Virus record (IMG/VR): IMGVR_UViG_3300030419_006873
Coordinates: 1 to 20,622 of that record
Length of the DNA: 20,622 nt
Reading direction: 5' to 3' (one strand)
Source of the DNA: a virus
Under the pieces are notes generated by a model. It did no database searches, was not told the DNA's origin, and saw nothing but the letters and a program-made list of their open reading frames with translations. The position numbers were made by a program, and so were the translations under genes. Below are positions 7,548-15,117 of the stretch, piece by piece. The first letter of the stretch is position 1; the number at the start of each line of letters is the position of its first letter.

Positions 7548-9134
7548 ATGGGGAGTGCCCTAACCAAGAAAGAGATCCTTAAAGAGATAATGAAAGCCGG
7601 CAAAGATCCGGTTTATTTTACTATTAATTATTGCCGTATCTCTCACCCCCAACGTGGTCTGATTCCATTTAAGGCCTACGATTATCAGCGGGAACTGCTG
7701 AAAGACTTTAATGACTATCGTTTTAATATTATTCTTAAAGCGCGCCAGCTCGGTATTTCTACGATTACGGCAGCTTATATTGCATGGCTCATGCTTTTCC
7801 ATCGAGACAAGAACATTCTTGTCGTTGCTACCAAACTGCAAACGGCAACCAACCTTGTTAAGAAGGTTAAGGCTATTATTAAAAATCTACCGGCTTGGAT
7901 GAGAATTTCGGATATCGAGATTGATAACCGTACTTCCTTTGAACTAAAGAATGGATCTCAAATTAAGGGCTCGTCTACTTCTGGGGATGCCGGCCGTTCT
8001 GAGGCTTTGTCGCTATTGGTGGTTGATGAGGCTGCTCATGTTGAAAAGCTAGACGAGCTTTGGACCGCGTTATATCCTACCTTATCAACAGGTGGTCGCT
8101 GCATCGCCCTGTCAACTCCAAATGGTGTAGGTAACTGGTTCCATCAGAACTGTGTTGAGGCAGAAGCTGGCACAAATGCTTTCCAGATGACCACGTTGAT
8201 GTGGGACGTCCACCCCGATCGAGACAAAACTTGGTTTGAAAAGGAAACCAAGAATATGTCCAAGCGCCAGATCGCACAGGAACTTGAGTGCAACTTCAAT
8301 GTTTCCGGCGAGACAGTCATACATCCAGATGACATTCAGTGGTACTTGGAGCGCGCATGCGTCCCGGAATATCGCACGGGCTTCGACCGTAATTACTGGA
8401 TTTGGAAGCGGTATGACCCAGAGAAGCCCCACCTAATCGTTGCTGACGTTGCTCGCGGCGACGGTAAAGATAACAGCGCTTTTCATATTTTTGAGCTGGA
8501 AACTATGGAGGTAGTTGCTGAGTATGTGGGCAAGCCAACCCCGGATGATTTTGCAGATATTTTATACACAGTCGCTGCCGAATATGGGAATCCTATGTTG
8601 GTTATAGAAAACAATAATATAGGCTTCGCAGTACTTAAAAAATTGGCAGATAAAGGGTATCCTAACCTATATCACTCTGCGAAGGGAGATCATAGTTATG
8701 TGGACCCAGTCACGGCTCAGTGGCGATCTAATGTTGTTCCCGGGTTTACCACATCTTCGAAAACACGTCCTTTGATTGTGGCGAAGATGGAAGAGTTTAT
8801 GAGAAACAAACTAATTAAGATTAACTCTAATCGCCTGCTTTCCGAAATGAAAACCTTTATTTGGCAAGCCGGACGGCCCCAGGCGATGAGAAGTTATAAT
8901 GACGACTTGGTAATGTCGTTTGCAATAGGTTGCTGGGTGAGGGATACTGTGATTGTTGAAAGTCAGAAAGATGTGGAGTATAATAAGCAGTTTATATCTG
9001 CGATTTCTACGACCAAGACCAACATCTCCACAACTATTCCAGGCATGCAAGGACACAAAATGACAAAAGAAAACAAAAGAGTCGGCCAAGCGCAAGATTA
9101 CATTCAAAAATACATGGGATTGATTAAGGGGTAA
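7548..9134 (+). CDS. terminase large subunit (T4 gp17-like)
   Basis: This is the ATP-driven DNA-packaging motor and headful nuclease. The 528-residue length is slightly below T4 gp17. The N-terminal ATPase has an adenine/Q-type segment (FKAYDYQRELLKDF), a variant Walker A (ARQLGIST, residues 65-72), a Walker B (LLVVDEA, D160/E161) and a coupling motif (ALSTPNG). The C-terminal RNase H-fold nuclease shows the acidic triad: D300 (VADVARGDG), E354 (LVIENNN) and D452 or D453 (YNDDL). The Walker A lacks Lys at the usual GK(S/T) place, having Ile instead. The start is ATG at 7548, with only a weak purine-rich SD (AAGTAAG). An internal ATG at 7590 would also keep every motif. It is followed 3 bases later by the portal gene. 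Confidence 0.96.
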   Translation: MGSALTKKEILKEIMKAGKDPVYFTINYCRISHPQRGLIPFKAYDYQRELLKDFNDYRFNIILKARQLGISTITAAYIAWLMLFHRDKNILVVATKLQTATNLVKKVKAIIKNLPAWMRISDIEIDNRTSFELKNGSQIKGSSTSGDAGRSEALSLLVVDEAAHVEKLDELWTALYPTLSTGGRCIALSTPNGVGNWFHQNCVEAEAGTNAFQMTTLMWDVHPDRDKTWFEKETKNMSKRQIAQELECNFNVSGETVIHPDDIQWYLERACVPEYRTGFDRNYWIWKRYDPEKPHLIVADVARGDGKDNSAFHIFELETMEVVAEYVGKPTPDDFADILYTVAAEYGNPMLVIENNNIGFAVLKKLADKGYPNLYHSAKGDHSYVDPVTAQWRSNVVPGFTTSSKTRPLIVAKMEEFMRNKLIKINSNRLLSEMKTFIWQAGRPQAMRSYNDDLVMSFAIGCWVRDTVIVESQKDVEYNKQFISAISTTKTNISTTIPGMQGHKMTKENKRVGQAQDYIQKYMGLIKG

Positions 9135-9137
9135 CCA

Positions 9138-11102
9138 ATGGCCGGAAATAATAAAAATACTAGAAATCAAGCATCTCCACTATTCAAGCGTCTGACTCGG
9201 TTGTTGTCAGGTCCTATTATTAATTACCGGGCTCAAGTCACACGACAAGACCGCCGCGGCAATCTGGATAAATATCGTTATCGTTTCCGCTCGATGAGCG
9301 GCCAGGAATTTAAACGCTACGATAACAATATGGGTCAAAATTATAATATGATGACCTCCGCAGCGTTCCGTAACCAGAATCGGGCCGAACGCTATGTTGA
9401 CTTCGAACAAATGGAGTATATGCCAGAAATTGCCTCAGCTTTGGATATCTATGCCGATGAGATGACAACATCAAATGAGTACAATAAGTTATTGTCGGTG
9501 TCCTGTATGAACCAAGAAATTAAGATTATCTTGGAAACCTTATTTTATGATGTGTTGAATATTGATTTTAATACTTTCGGCTGGGCACGATCGATGTGTA
9601 AGTATGGTGATTTTTTCCTTTACCTAGATGTGGATGAAAAGCTTGGAGTCACATCAGTGGTTGGCCTTCCCAACAGTGAAATCGAGCGTCTCGAAGGGGC
9701 TGACCCCACAAATCCAAACTATATCCAATATCAATGGAACGGCGCAGGCATGACGTTTGAAAATTGGCAGGTTGCGCATTTCCGCATCTTGGGCAACGAT
9801 CGACATGCTCCTTATGGTACATCGGTCCTCGACCCAGCGCGCCGAATTTGGCGTCAGCTTACATTGCTAGAAGATGCTATGTTGGCCTATCGTGTTGTCC
9901 GTGCACCTGAACGCCGAGTGTTTAAGATTGATGTGGGCAATATTCCCCCTCAAGATGTTGCGCAATATATGGAGCAGGTTAAAACCGAGATGAAACGCAA
10001 CCAGTTGGTCGATGCTCAAACTGGCCGGGTTGACCTTCGCTATAATCCCCTTTCCCTTGAAGAGGACTATTTCATCCCGATGCGTGGAGGAGTGGGGTCA
10101 GAAATTGTTTCTCTGCCCGGCGCAGCAAGTCTTAATGACATTGATGATGTTAAGTATATGCGCGATAAACTCTTTTCTGCCATTAAGATCCCGCAGGCAT
10201 ACCTTACTAATCTTGAGGGTGCCGATGAAGACAAGACAACTCTGGCCCAGAAAGATATTCGTTTCGCGCGCACTATTCAGCGCTTGCAGCGCTCATTGGT
10301 CTCTGAGATGGAGAAGATTGCGGTTGTTCATTTATATACTCTGGGCTTCCGCGGCGACGACTTAGTGAGTTTTGACTTGCTTCTCAACAATCCTTCACGT
10401 TTGGCAGAGTTGCAACAACTAGAGTATATGAGAACTAAGTTTGATACGGCGAATGCGATCCCCGAAGGAACATACAGCAAGCGTTGGGTCTCTCACAACA
10501 TTCTTGGACTTTCTGATGAGGAGTTCTTGCGAAACCAGAGAGAGTCTTTCTACGATCGCAAATATCAGCAGTCTCTTGAATCTTTGGCTGAGCAAGACGC
10601 GGATGAATTATTGGGGGATGAAGGCTTGGGTGGCGACCTGGGTGGCGATCTTGAGGGCGACCTGGCCGGTGACCTGGGTGGAGAGCCCGAGACACCGGAG
10701 GGGGAAGACTCGGCCCTGCTTACGGCCCCCGCACGCCGCGAAGATATCAAAGAAGAGGATGACGTAAGACATTATGCGAAAAGTACTTACAGGACCGTGC
10801 GCTCCCGCGGCGGCGACCAAAGAAAGCAGCATCGCTCCGGCCCCCGCCGCCGAAACATAAAAAACACCGCACTACCTGAGGCGCCTCGTCTGGGAACCGA
10901 TCGCGCAAGGGCCCCTGGGCGCGTAAAGGCGTCCGATTTGGGAATGGGTACAGTAGACTTTAAGAGCCTAGTTGGTCTAGAAGAGCAGAAACAATCTATT
11001 TATAATAATAGCGAGATAAAACTAATTGAGAATACCATGAAAGTACGGGAGCTTGTAAACCAATTAGAGAAGACCGAAGACGAAGAGGCACAGAAAAAAT
11101 GA
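9138..11102 (+). CDS. portal protein (T4 gp20-like) with long C-terminal extension
   Basis: This protein forms the dodecameric ring at the head vertex that nucleates head assembly and passes DNA. At 654 residues it is longer than T4 gp20 (524). Recognisable portal-family sequence includes EYMPEIASALDIYADEMTT, AHFRILGNDRHAPYGTSVLDPARRIWRQL, APERRVFKIDVGN and FSAIKIPQAYLTNLEG. After about residue 490 comes a low-complexity run of GDLGGDL-type repeats (493-525). A very basic region follows (about 545-605: RTVRSRGGDQRKQHRSGPRRR and onward), then a short helical tail ending EDEEAQKK. The repeats are imperfect copies of a GGTGGCGACCTG-like DNA unit. The start has AAGGGGTAACC upstream. The stop overlaps the next gene's ATG. 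Confidence 0.94.
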   Translation: MAGNNKNTRNQASPLFKRLTRLLSGPIINYRAQVTRQDRRGNLDKYRYRFRSMSGQEFKRYDNNMGQNYNMMTSAAFRNQNRAERYVDFEQMEYMPEIASALDIYADEMTTSNEYNKLLSVSCMNQEIKIILETLFYDVLNIDFNTFGWARSMCKYGDFFLYLDVDEKLGVTSVVGLPNSEIERLEGADPTNPNYIQYQWNGAGMTFENWQVAHFRILGNDRHAPYGTSVLDPARRIWRQLTLLEDAMLAYRVVRAPERRVFKIDVGNIPPQDVAQYMEQVKTEMKRNQLVDAQTGRVDLRYNPLSLEEDYFIPMRGGVGSEIVSLPGAASLNDIDDVKYMRDKLFSAIKIPQAYLTNLEGADEDKTTLAQKDIRFARTIQRLQRSLVSEMEKIAVVHLYTLGFRGDDLVSFDLLLNNPSRLAELQQLEYMRTKFDTANAIPEGTYSKRWVSHNILGLSDEEFLRNQRESFYDRKYQQSLESLAEQDADELLGDEGLGGDLGGDLEGDLAGDLGGEPETPEGEDSALLTAPARREDIKEEDDVRHYAKSTYRTVRSRGGDQRKQHRSGPRRRNIKNTALPEAPRLGTDRARAPGRVKASDLGMGTVDFKSLVGLEEQKQSIYNNSEIKLIENTMKVRELVNQLEKTEDEEAQKK

Positions 11103-11917
11103 AGCATAACAAGAAACGCAATACTGCATTTATTTACGAAACACTTGCTAAAGAATTAACTAAAGCAATTGTCGACAAGGACCACGTGCGCAAGTCTGCT
11201 GTTATGACGATTATCAAAGAGTATTTTACCAAAGGAGAGGTTCTGGCCGAGGAGCTGGATCTCTATAAGGTCCTGCTGGAAACACGAAACATCCAAACTA
11301 ACGTCGCAGAACGAATTTTGTCAGAAACAAAAGAGGCATACCAGAGAATAGGTGAAAACAACATCTTCGACGCTCAGTCTCGACTGATTGCTTCAATTAA
11401 CAAGGGTCTTGGGAAAGAAGTGTGGGCCAACTTTGTGCCTAATTTTAAATCTCTTGCTTCCGTAAATGCAATATTTAGTCCAAAAACAAATATTAAAAGG
11501 AAGGTGTTATTTGAGCAAGCAATTGTAGACAATATGAGTAGATCCTCCGAGGGCCCTATTCAAGAAGAGCTGCAGCCCATTGACAGTTTGACTTATAACT
11601 CTTTTATTCGAAAGTTCAATGAGAAGTTTGGTACGCTGCTGAATGAACAGAAAGAGTTACTCAATTGTTTTATCACGAGCTTTGCCGACGACGGTTTCGA
11701 GCTAAGACTTTACCTTAACGAGGAACTCGCGCGCCTAAAGAACATCTTGGGAAGCGTCAACGAGGAGATCCACGAGCCGGCCGTAGCCCAGAAAGCTGAA
11801 GAAGTGGTTCAGTATCTGGAAAGTTTTCGGAAGAGGGAGTTCACGGAGGAAGATTTAAACAAAGTTTTGAAGACTCAAGAACTAGTGCAGGAGTTGACAG
11901 TTCATGATAACAATTAA
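11099..11917 (+). CDS. hypothetical helical protein, position of prohead core genes
   Basis: This 272-residue, mostly helical, charged protein begins MKHNKKRNTAFIYETLAKELTKAIV. It contains helices around HVRKSAVMTIIKEYF, NVAERILSETKEAYQRI and LRLYLNEELARLKNILG. It has no membrane segment or catalytic motif. It is coupled to the portal gene by ATGA and overlaps the next gene by 14 bases. In T4 the prohead core genes 67 and 68 lie between the portal and protease genes. This position fits, but the sequence is much longer than those proteins and I do not recognise homology. Confidence 0.75.
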   Translation: MKHNKKRNTAFIYETLAKELTKAIVDKDHVRKSAVMTIIKEYFTKGEVLAEELDLYKVLLETRNIQTNVAERILSETKEAYQRIGENNIFDAQSRLIASINKGLGKEVWANFVPNFKSLASVNAIFSPKTNIKRKVLFEQAIVDNMSRSSEGPIQEELQPIDSLTYNSFIRKFNEKFGTLLNEQKELLNCFITSFADDGFELRLYLNEELARLKNILGSVNEEIHEPAVAQKAEEVVQYLESFRKREFTEEDLNKVLKTQELVQELTVHDNN

Positions 11918-12410
11918 AATAGGCGGACCACAGGCAACAGTCGAGCTTAAGGCGCGCAAAGCACTTGATGGCTCGTTGTTGATTATGGATCATAAACGAA
12001 TTGACATTGCTGTTATGCCCGAACAAATGAAGATAGTCACTTTCCCCAAAACAACCGCCACAGAAGATGTGTATGATTATCAAAATCGGCTGCTAGAGCT
12101 TCTTGCTGATAAGGGGGTGATTGACCGCGCGTCGATTCAGGGCGGGAATGTCTTTCGCTCTCTTGAGGGAAATTTGTTCGAAAGCGAGCAGGTTAATCCA
12201 TTGCAGGCTGCTGTTTATGTGATAGCTGAGTTCATAGAGTATGAAGCTGAGCATGAGCGTGTCGCTGACAGCTATGAAAAAGAACTTGAGGACATGTACA
12301 CAAGACCGTCTGATCGCGATTCGACAGAGTACGGCGAAGTACCTCAATACGCCGAGAAGGGCTCAATGCGCCCCGGTTACTACTACTATCCCCTCCGCAA
12401 TAGGTATTAG
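11904..12410 (+). CDS. hypothetical protein
   Basis: This 168-residue protein has a beta-rich N-terminal half (MITIKIGGPQATVELKARKALDGSL and LLIMDHKRIDIAVMPEQMKIVTFP), a helical middle (NPLQAAVYVIAEFIEYEAEHERVADSYEKEL) and a C-terminus rich in Tyr (PGYYYYPLRNRY). It overlaps the previous gene by 14 bases and abuts the next gene with no spacer. CAGGAG lies about 11 bases before the ATG. I do not recognise the family. The context (portal to protease interval) suggests a head-assembly or packaging-related role. Confidence 0.72.
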   Translation: MITIKIGGPQATVELKARKALDGSLLIMDHKRIDIAVMPEQMKIVTFPKTTATEDVYDYQNRLLELLADKGVIDRASIQGGNVFRSLEGNLFESEQVNPLQAAVYVIAEFIEYEAEHERVADSYEKELEDMYTRPSDRDSTEYGEVPQYAEKGSMRPGYYYYPLRNRY

Positions 12411-12971
12411 ATGATGGGCGACATGAAGCTTATAATGGAGAGCTGGCGCCAGTATAGGCTACAGGAAGCCCCCTACGTGGATCAGCTCGCGGCCAGCGAG
12501 ATAGAAGATACCGTGAAGCAAGCAGCGGATACGGCCACTGCAGCTCAAGCTCAAGGGGAGACAATAGGACTACAAACGGTGGGAGATTTAAAAAATCTGG
12601 TGGCTAAAGCAAAGCATGCAAAGAAGGTTGGGAATATGAAGGACGCTTCGATTGCAGCCATGAAAGGAATAGCTTTCGGCCGACTGGGAGCGATTAAAGA
12701 CTTGGGAGACTTAGCCAAAGCATCTTACCATCTCCCCGATGATAAACAATACGGCCCCGGACTAAAAGCTCTTAACGTAGATGATGAAGTATCAGCGATA
12801 GTTGATGACCAATTAGAAAATGCGTTCTTGAAGATATTAGATCGCGAGCTGTCGACAGGTTCGATTCCTGATGATACTCCTTTAGCCAAGCTAGATATGA
12901 CGCAAATGCTTAGCAACTATATCGCTAAAACTCACGATAAAAGAACTGTTAAAAAACCAGAAGAAAGTTAG
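12411..12971 (+). CDS. hypothetical protein, head-module context
   Basis: This 186-residue protein starts MMGDMKLIMESWRQYRL. Ala/Gln-rich helices follow (IEDTVKQAADTATAAQAQGE), then Lys/Ala helices and a C-terminal domain with VDDEVSAIVDDQLENAFLKIL and LDMTQMLSNYIAKTHDKRTV. Three starts are possible (12411, 12414, 12423). The last gives MKLIMESW and may be the true one, because there is no good SD before 12411 and the upstream stop directly abuts it. No catalytic motif or membrane segment is visible. It probably belongs to the core or assembly set between portal and protease, which is inferred from position only. Confidence 0.7.
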   Translation: MMGDMKLIMESWRQYRLQEAPYVDQLAASEIEDTVKQAADTATAAQAQGETIGLQTVGDLKNLVAKAKHAKKVGNMKDASIAAMKGIAFGRLGAIKDLGDLAKASYHLPDDKQYGPGLKALNVDDEVSAIVDDQLENAFLKILDRELSTGSIPDDTPLAKLDMTQMLSNYIAKTHDKRTVKKPEES

Positions 12972-12979
12972 AGGTTACT

Positions 12980-13300
12980 TTGGAACTATTACATTTTATA
13001 CTTGCCGCTTACGGCATGACATTTATTATTATTCACGGACATATCTTCAATAAGATCCGACCACCGTGCAAATCAATGGGTGGCTTCGGTCGTTTATTCC
13101 ATTGTCATTTGTGTATGGGATTCTGGGTGGGTGTGTTTCTATGGGGCATAAGTCCTTATACAGAACTATTTAGTTTTAGCAATCAGCCCATGACAGCGTT
13201 CATGTGCGGTTGCATTAGTGCTGGAACATCATACTTTATAAGTATGTTGGTGGATGATTACGGGATCCGAGTGGTCCACAAAGGAGGTGAGAAATCATGA
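12980..13300 (+). CDS. small multi-pass membrane protein with CxxC motif
   Basis: This 106-residue protein has hydrophobic segments at about residues 2-20, 44-58 and 71-92, with a conserved-looking FHCHLCMGFWVGV stretch (C42 and C45) between them. The start is TTG, supported by GAGG five bases upstream; no ATG in frame is better placed. The FxCxxCMGFWxG pattern resembles small phage/prophage membrane proteins of the DUF1360 type, a match from memory that I could not test. A membrane protein between head genes is unexpected. It might act at the membrane during infection, for example in superinfection exclusion, but this is speculation. Its end carries the SD of the following micro-ORF. Confidence 0.7.
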   Translation: MELLHFILAAYGMTFIIIHGHIFNKIRPPCKSMGGFGRLFHCHLCMGFWVGVFLWGISPYTELFSFSNQPMTAFMCGCISAGTSYFISMLVDDYGIRVVHKGGEKS

Positions 13301-13353
13301 CAAAATGGATGATCCAACCAGTTCGTAGGTGCTGCTCCGGTAGCATATTTTAG
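13297..13353 (+). CDS. possible 18-residue peptide or leader peptide with near-perfect SD
   Basis: The ATG overlaps the previous TGA (ATGA). It is preceded by AAGGAGGTGA (13281-13290), a near-perfect complement to the 16S rRNA tail, with 9 bases between GGAGG and the ATG. The frame reads MTKWMIQPVRRCCSGSIF and ends at TAG, exactly one base before a GC-rich hairpin. A strong SD without a long gene is suspicious. It could be a genuine micro-protein or a leader peptide whose translation controls the hairpin and the protease gene beyond it. Nothing recognised by family. Confidence 0.45.
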   Translation: MTKWMIQPVRRCCSGSIF

Positions 13354-13373
13354 GTGGGGTCGAAAGGCCCCAC
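13354..13373 (+). promoter_or_regulatory. stem-loop with GAAA tetraloop before the protease gene
   Basis: An 8-base-pair stem GTGGGGTC/GGCCCCAC (one T-G wobble) is closed by a GAAA tetraloop. It lies between the 18-codon frame and the prohead protease gene. No T-run follows (GTTAAACTGAG), so it is not a standard intrinsic terminator. More likely roles are an RNA-processing or mRNA-stabilising element, or attenuation linked to the upstream peptide. It shares its TCGAAAGG apex with the terminator at 19622-19652. Confidence 0.6.
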
Positions 13374-13393
13374 GTTAAACTGAGAGAACAAAA

Positions 13394-13996
13394 ATGGCTA
13401 AACTATTACGAGAATTTTATGAACTATGCGAAGGCGGCGTCTGTCAGGACTTACTGACCGAGGCCGAGAAGACCTTTGTGCGAAACGGGGGCATGATGCT
13501 CACCGGCAAGCTCCAAGAAGCAGATGTCCAGAACGGCAATGGTCGCGTGTATCCTAGAGGGATCATGGAGCGAGAGGTCAAGCGCTATGCGCAAATTGTT
13601 GAAGATAACCGCGCACTCGGCGAGCTAGACCACCCCGATTCTTCCATCATCAACCTTGCCAACGTTTCCCACATGGTGACTGAGGTGTGGATGGATGGTG
13701 CCTCCGTAATGGGTAAGTGCAAAGTTCTCAACACTCCCTCGGGTCAAATCTTGCGCGCCTTGGTGGAGTCGGGAGTGAAGATCGGCATTTCTTCACGAGG
13801 GATGGGATCTGTGACTGAACAAATGGGTAAAACAATCGTAGAAGACGACTTCCAGCTGATTTGTTTTGATATTGTTTCCGAACCGTCAACTCCCAACGCC
13901 TTTATGGCCCTTTCTGAAAATAAACTCATGAACGAGCAAGTCCAGCAGAATAATAAGATTATTACCTTGATGAATGAAATAATTGGTGAAGAATGA
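13394..13996 (+). CDS. prohead core protease (T4 gp21-like)
   Basis: This is the serine protease that cleaves scaffold and capsid proteins during prohead maturation. At 200 residues it is close to T4 gp21 (212). The family's core is clear: MLTGKLQEADVQNGNGRVYP near the N-terminus, the catalytic His in GELDHPD (H80), a hydrophobic strand (VMGKCKVLNTPSGQILRALVESG) and the catalytic Ser in IGISSRG (S133 or S134), followed by DFQLICFDIVSEPSTPNAF. The start ATG has GAGAG upstream. The stop overlaps the ATG of the next gene (ATGA), so protease and scaffold-position protein are coupled, as expected for an assembly module. Confidence 0.93.
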   Translation: MAKLLREFYELCEGGVCQDLLTEAEKTFVRNGGMMLTGKLQEADVQNGNGRVYPRGIMEREVKRYAQIVEDNRALGELDHPDSSIINLANVSHMVTEVWMDGASVMGKCKVLNTPSGQILRALVESGVKIGISSRGMGSVTEQMGKTIVEDDFQLICFDIVSEPSTPNAFMALSENKLMNEQVQQNNKIITLMNEIIGEE

Positions 13997-14442
13997 AAAA
14001 GTCAGAATTAAAGAAAATTTTAAAGCCCCTTGTGAACGAATGTATTAAAGAGTCCCTCCTAGAAGATGGAATGATTTCTGGAATAATTTCGGAAGTGGTT
14101 AGGGGAATGGCTCCGTCTCGCACGCCCGCGGTTCCCAAGGCAACTGCACCCGTTGATCGGGACATGGAGAGACTGAAGGCAAATGCCTTTAGCACACAGC
14201 AGAGCGATCGCCTGAAGGAACACAAGACCAAATTAATGGAAGCGATCGGCGCTTCTTCGTACAATGGTGCCAACCTATTTGAGGGAACCACCCCGGCGCC
14301 TACCCAAACCACGCCTCAGCAACAGGCCGACCCGATGTCTGGCCAAGCGCCGGCAGACCCGGGTGTGGATATCAGCGGCCTCTTTGGCGCGGTTAAAAGG
14401 AATTGGGGCGCTCATATGAGCGACATCAAAGAAGGAAAGTAG
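13993..14442 (+). CDS. protein in prohead scaffold position
   Basis: This 149-residue protein has a basic, amphipathic helix at the start (MKKSELKKILKPLVNECIKESLLE) and IISEVVRGM. A Pro/Ala/Gln-rich disordered middle follows (about 43-60 and 98-125), then a short C-terminal helical part (ISGLFGAVKRNWGAHM). In T4 the scaffold gene 22 follows the protease gene 21. This protein has the same place and some low-complexity character, but it is much shorter than gp22 and lacks its long Glu-rich coiled coil. It may be a reduced scaffold or a different assembly factor. It is translationally coupled to the protease. Confidence 0.7.
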   Translation: MKKSELKKILKPLVNECIKESLLEDGMISGIISEVVRGMAPSRTPAVPKATAPVDRDMERLKANAFSTQQSDRLKEHKTKLMEAIGASSYNGANLFEGTTPAPTQTTPQQQADPMSGQAPADPGVDISGLFGAVKRNWGAHMSDIKEGK

Positions 14443-14451
14443 AGGAATATA

Positions 14452-14673
14452 ATGGCAGTGAATGTATCGGTGCGCCCTAGACGAGGCGAGTCTCAAGAGA
14501 GGATGATACGACGTTTTTTGAGGAAGTGCAAAAAAGAAAGAATTGTTGAATTGTATCGGGAAAGAACCGATCATCACGTGAAGCCCTCAGTCAAGCGAAA
14601 GCTCAAAAGAAGAAAAGCAATCAGAGAAGCTCAAAAGAGGCAGAGAAAAAAGGAAGCGAAATTCTTTAGGTAA
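14452..14673 (+). CDS. ribosomal protein bS21-like protein
   Basis: This 73-residue, strongly basic protein matches the bS21 family in layout. An N-terminal strand VNVSVRPRRGES is followed by a helix RMIRRFLRKCKKERIVELYRER. Then come H-x-x-KPSVKRKLKRRKA and a Lys/Arg-rich C-terminal helix ending KKEAKFFR. Cellular bS21 is about 70 residues, with V-x-V-R, RRF-R, R-R-x-x-(Y/H)-x-KPS and a basic tail. In the 30S subunit bS21 sits near the anti-Shine-Dalgarno sequence and helps initiation; phage-encoded copies are known from aquatic phages. AGAGGA lies upstream. It is inside the head operon, 9 bases after the scaffold-position gene. Replacement of host bS21 on ribosomes is inference. Confidence 0.8.
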   Translation: MAVNVSVRPRRGESQERMIRRFLRKCKKERIVELYRERTDHHVKPSVKRKLKRRKAIREAQKRQRKKEAKFFR

Positions 14674-14715
14674 TCTTCATTTGGATGCCTATTTAGTAGA
14701 CGGAGATATTAGTTC

Positions 14716-15111
14716 ATGACTTACCAGTACGCCCCCGGATTAGGAAATGCCGCCTCTTACCAAGTATCGGGGATTCCATATGTTAGCGGCGGCATAGATG
14801 CCACTGAGGCAGTCAGCCTTTCTTTTCCTCTTGTGAGCCGGTGGATTGTGGTATCGAATGATGGCGGCAGCACGATGAGAATTGGGTTTTCCCAAAACGG
14901 AGTCGACGGCGGAACAAACTATTTGTCCCTTCCCAATGGGAGGCAATCCCCGGTTTTAGAAGTAAAGGCTACACAAATTTGGCTCTCGGGGTCGAACAGC
15001 TGCTCTATCATGGCGGGCCTAACGGGAATTGCCACGGTAAATATTAATAATAGCTCGGTGTCTCCCTCTGGCTCTAACTGGTCTGGATCTCTAAACGCTA
15101 ACGTGGGGTAG
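14716..15111 (+). CDS. small beta-rich virion protein (decoration- or neck-associated candidate)
   Basis: This 131-residue protein begins MTYQYAPGLGNAASYQVSG. It is almost all beta-prone, Gly/Ser-rich sequence with few charges (SRWIVVSNDGGSTMRIGFSQNG, SPVLEVKATQIWLSG, IMAGLTGIATV) and ends with NWSGSLNANVG. Composition and context point to a compact beta-sandwich structural protein. It is 6 bases before the first gp14-like gene. A CTATTTA element lies about 20 bases upstream of its start. The family function is unknown to me. Confidence 0.72.
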   Translation: MTYQYAPGLGNAASYQVSGIPYVSGGIDATEAVSLSFPLVSRWIVVSNDGGSTMRIGFSQNGVDGGTNYLSLPNGRQSPVLEVKATQIWLSGSNSCSIMAGLTGIATVNINNSSVSPSGSNWSGSLNANVG

Positions 15112-15117
15112 CAACCC

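Noticed and set aside
10615-10690. Short GC-rich tandem repeat resembling a small CRISPR-like or minisatellite array
   Set aside because: It is the in-frame GDLGGDL low-complexity segment of the portal gene; units are imperfect and there are no spacers.
12856-12870. tRNA T-arm-like sequence CAGGTTCGATTCCTG
   Set aside because: It lies inside a continuous coding frame (STGSIPD). No acceptor stem, D-arm or anticodon arm can be built around it.
13993-14442. Assignment as T4 gp22 main scaffold
   Set aside because: The gene position fits, but the protein is too short and lacks the long acidic coiled coil, so only position is claimed.
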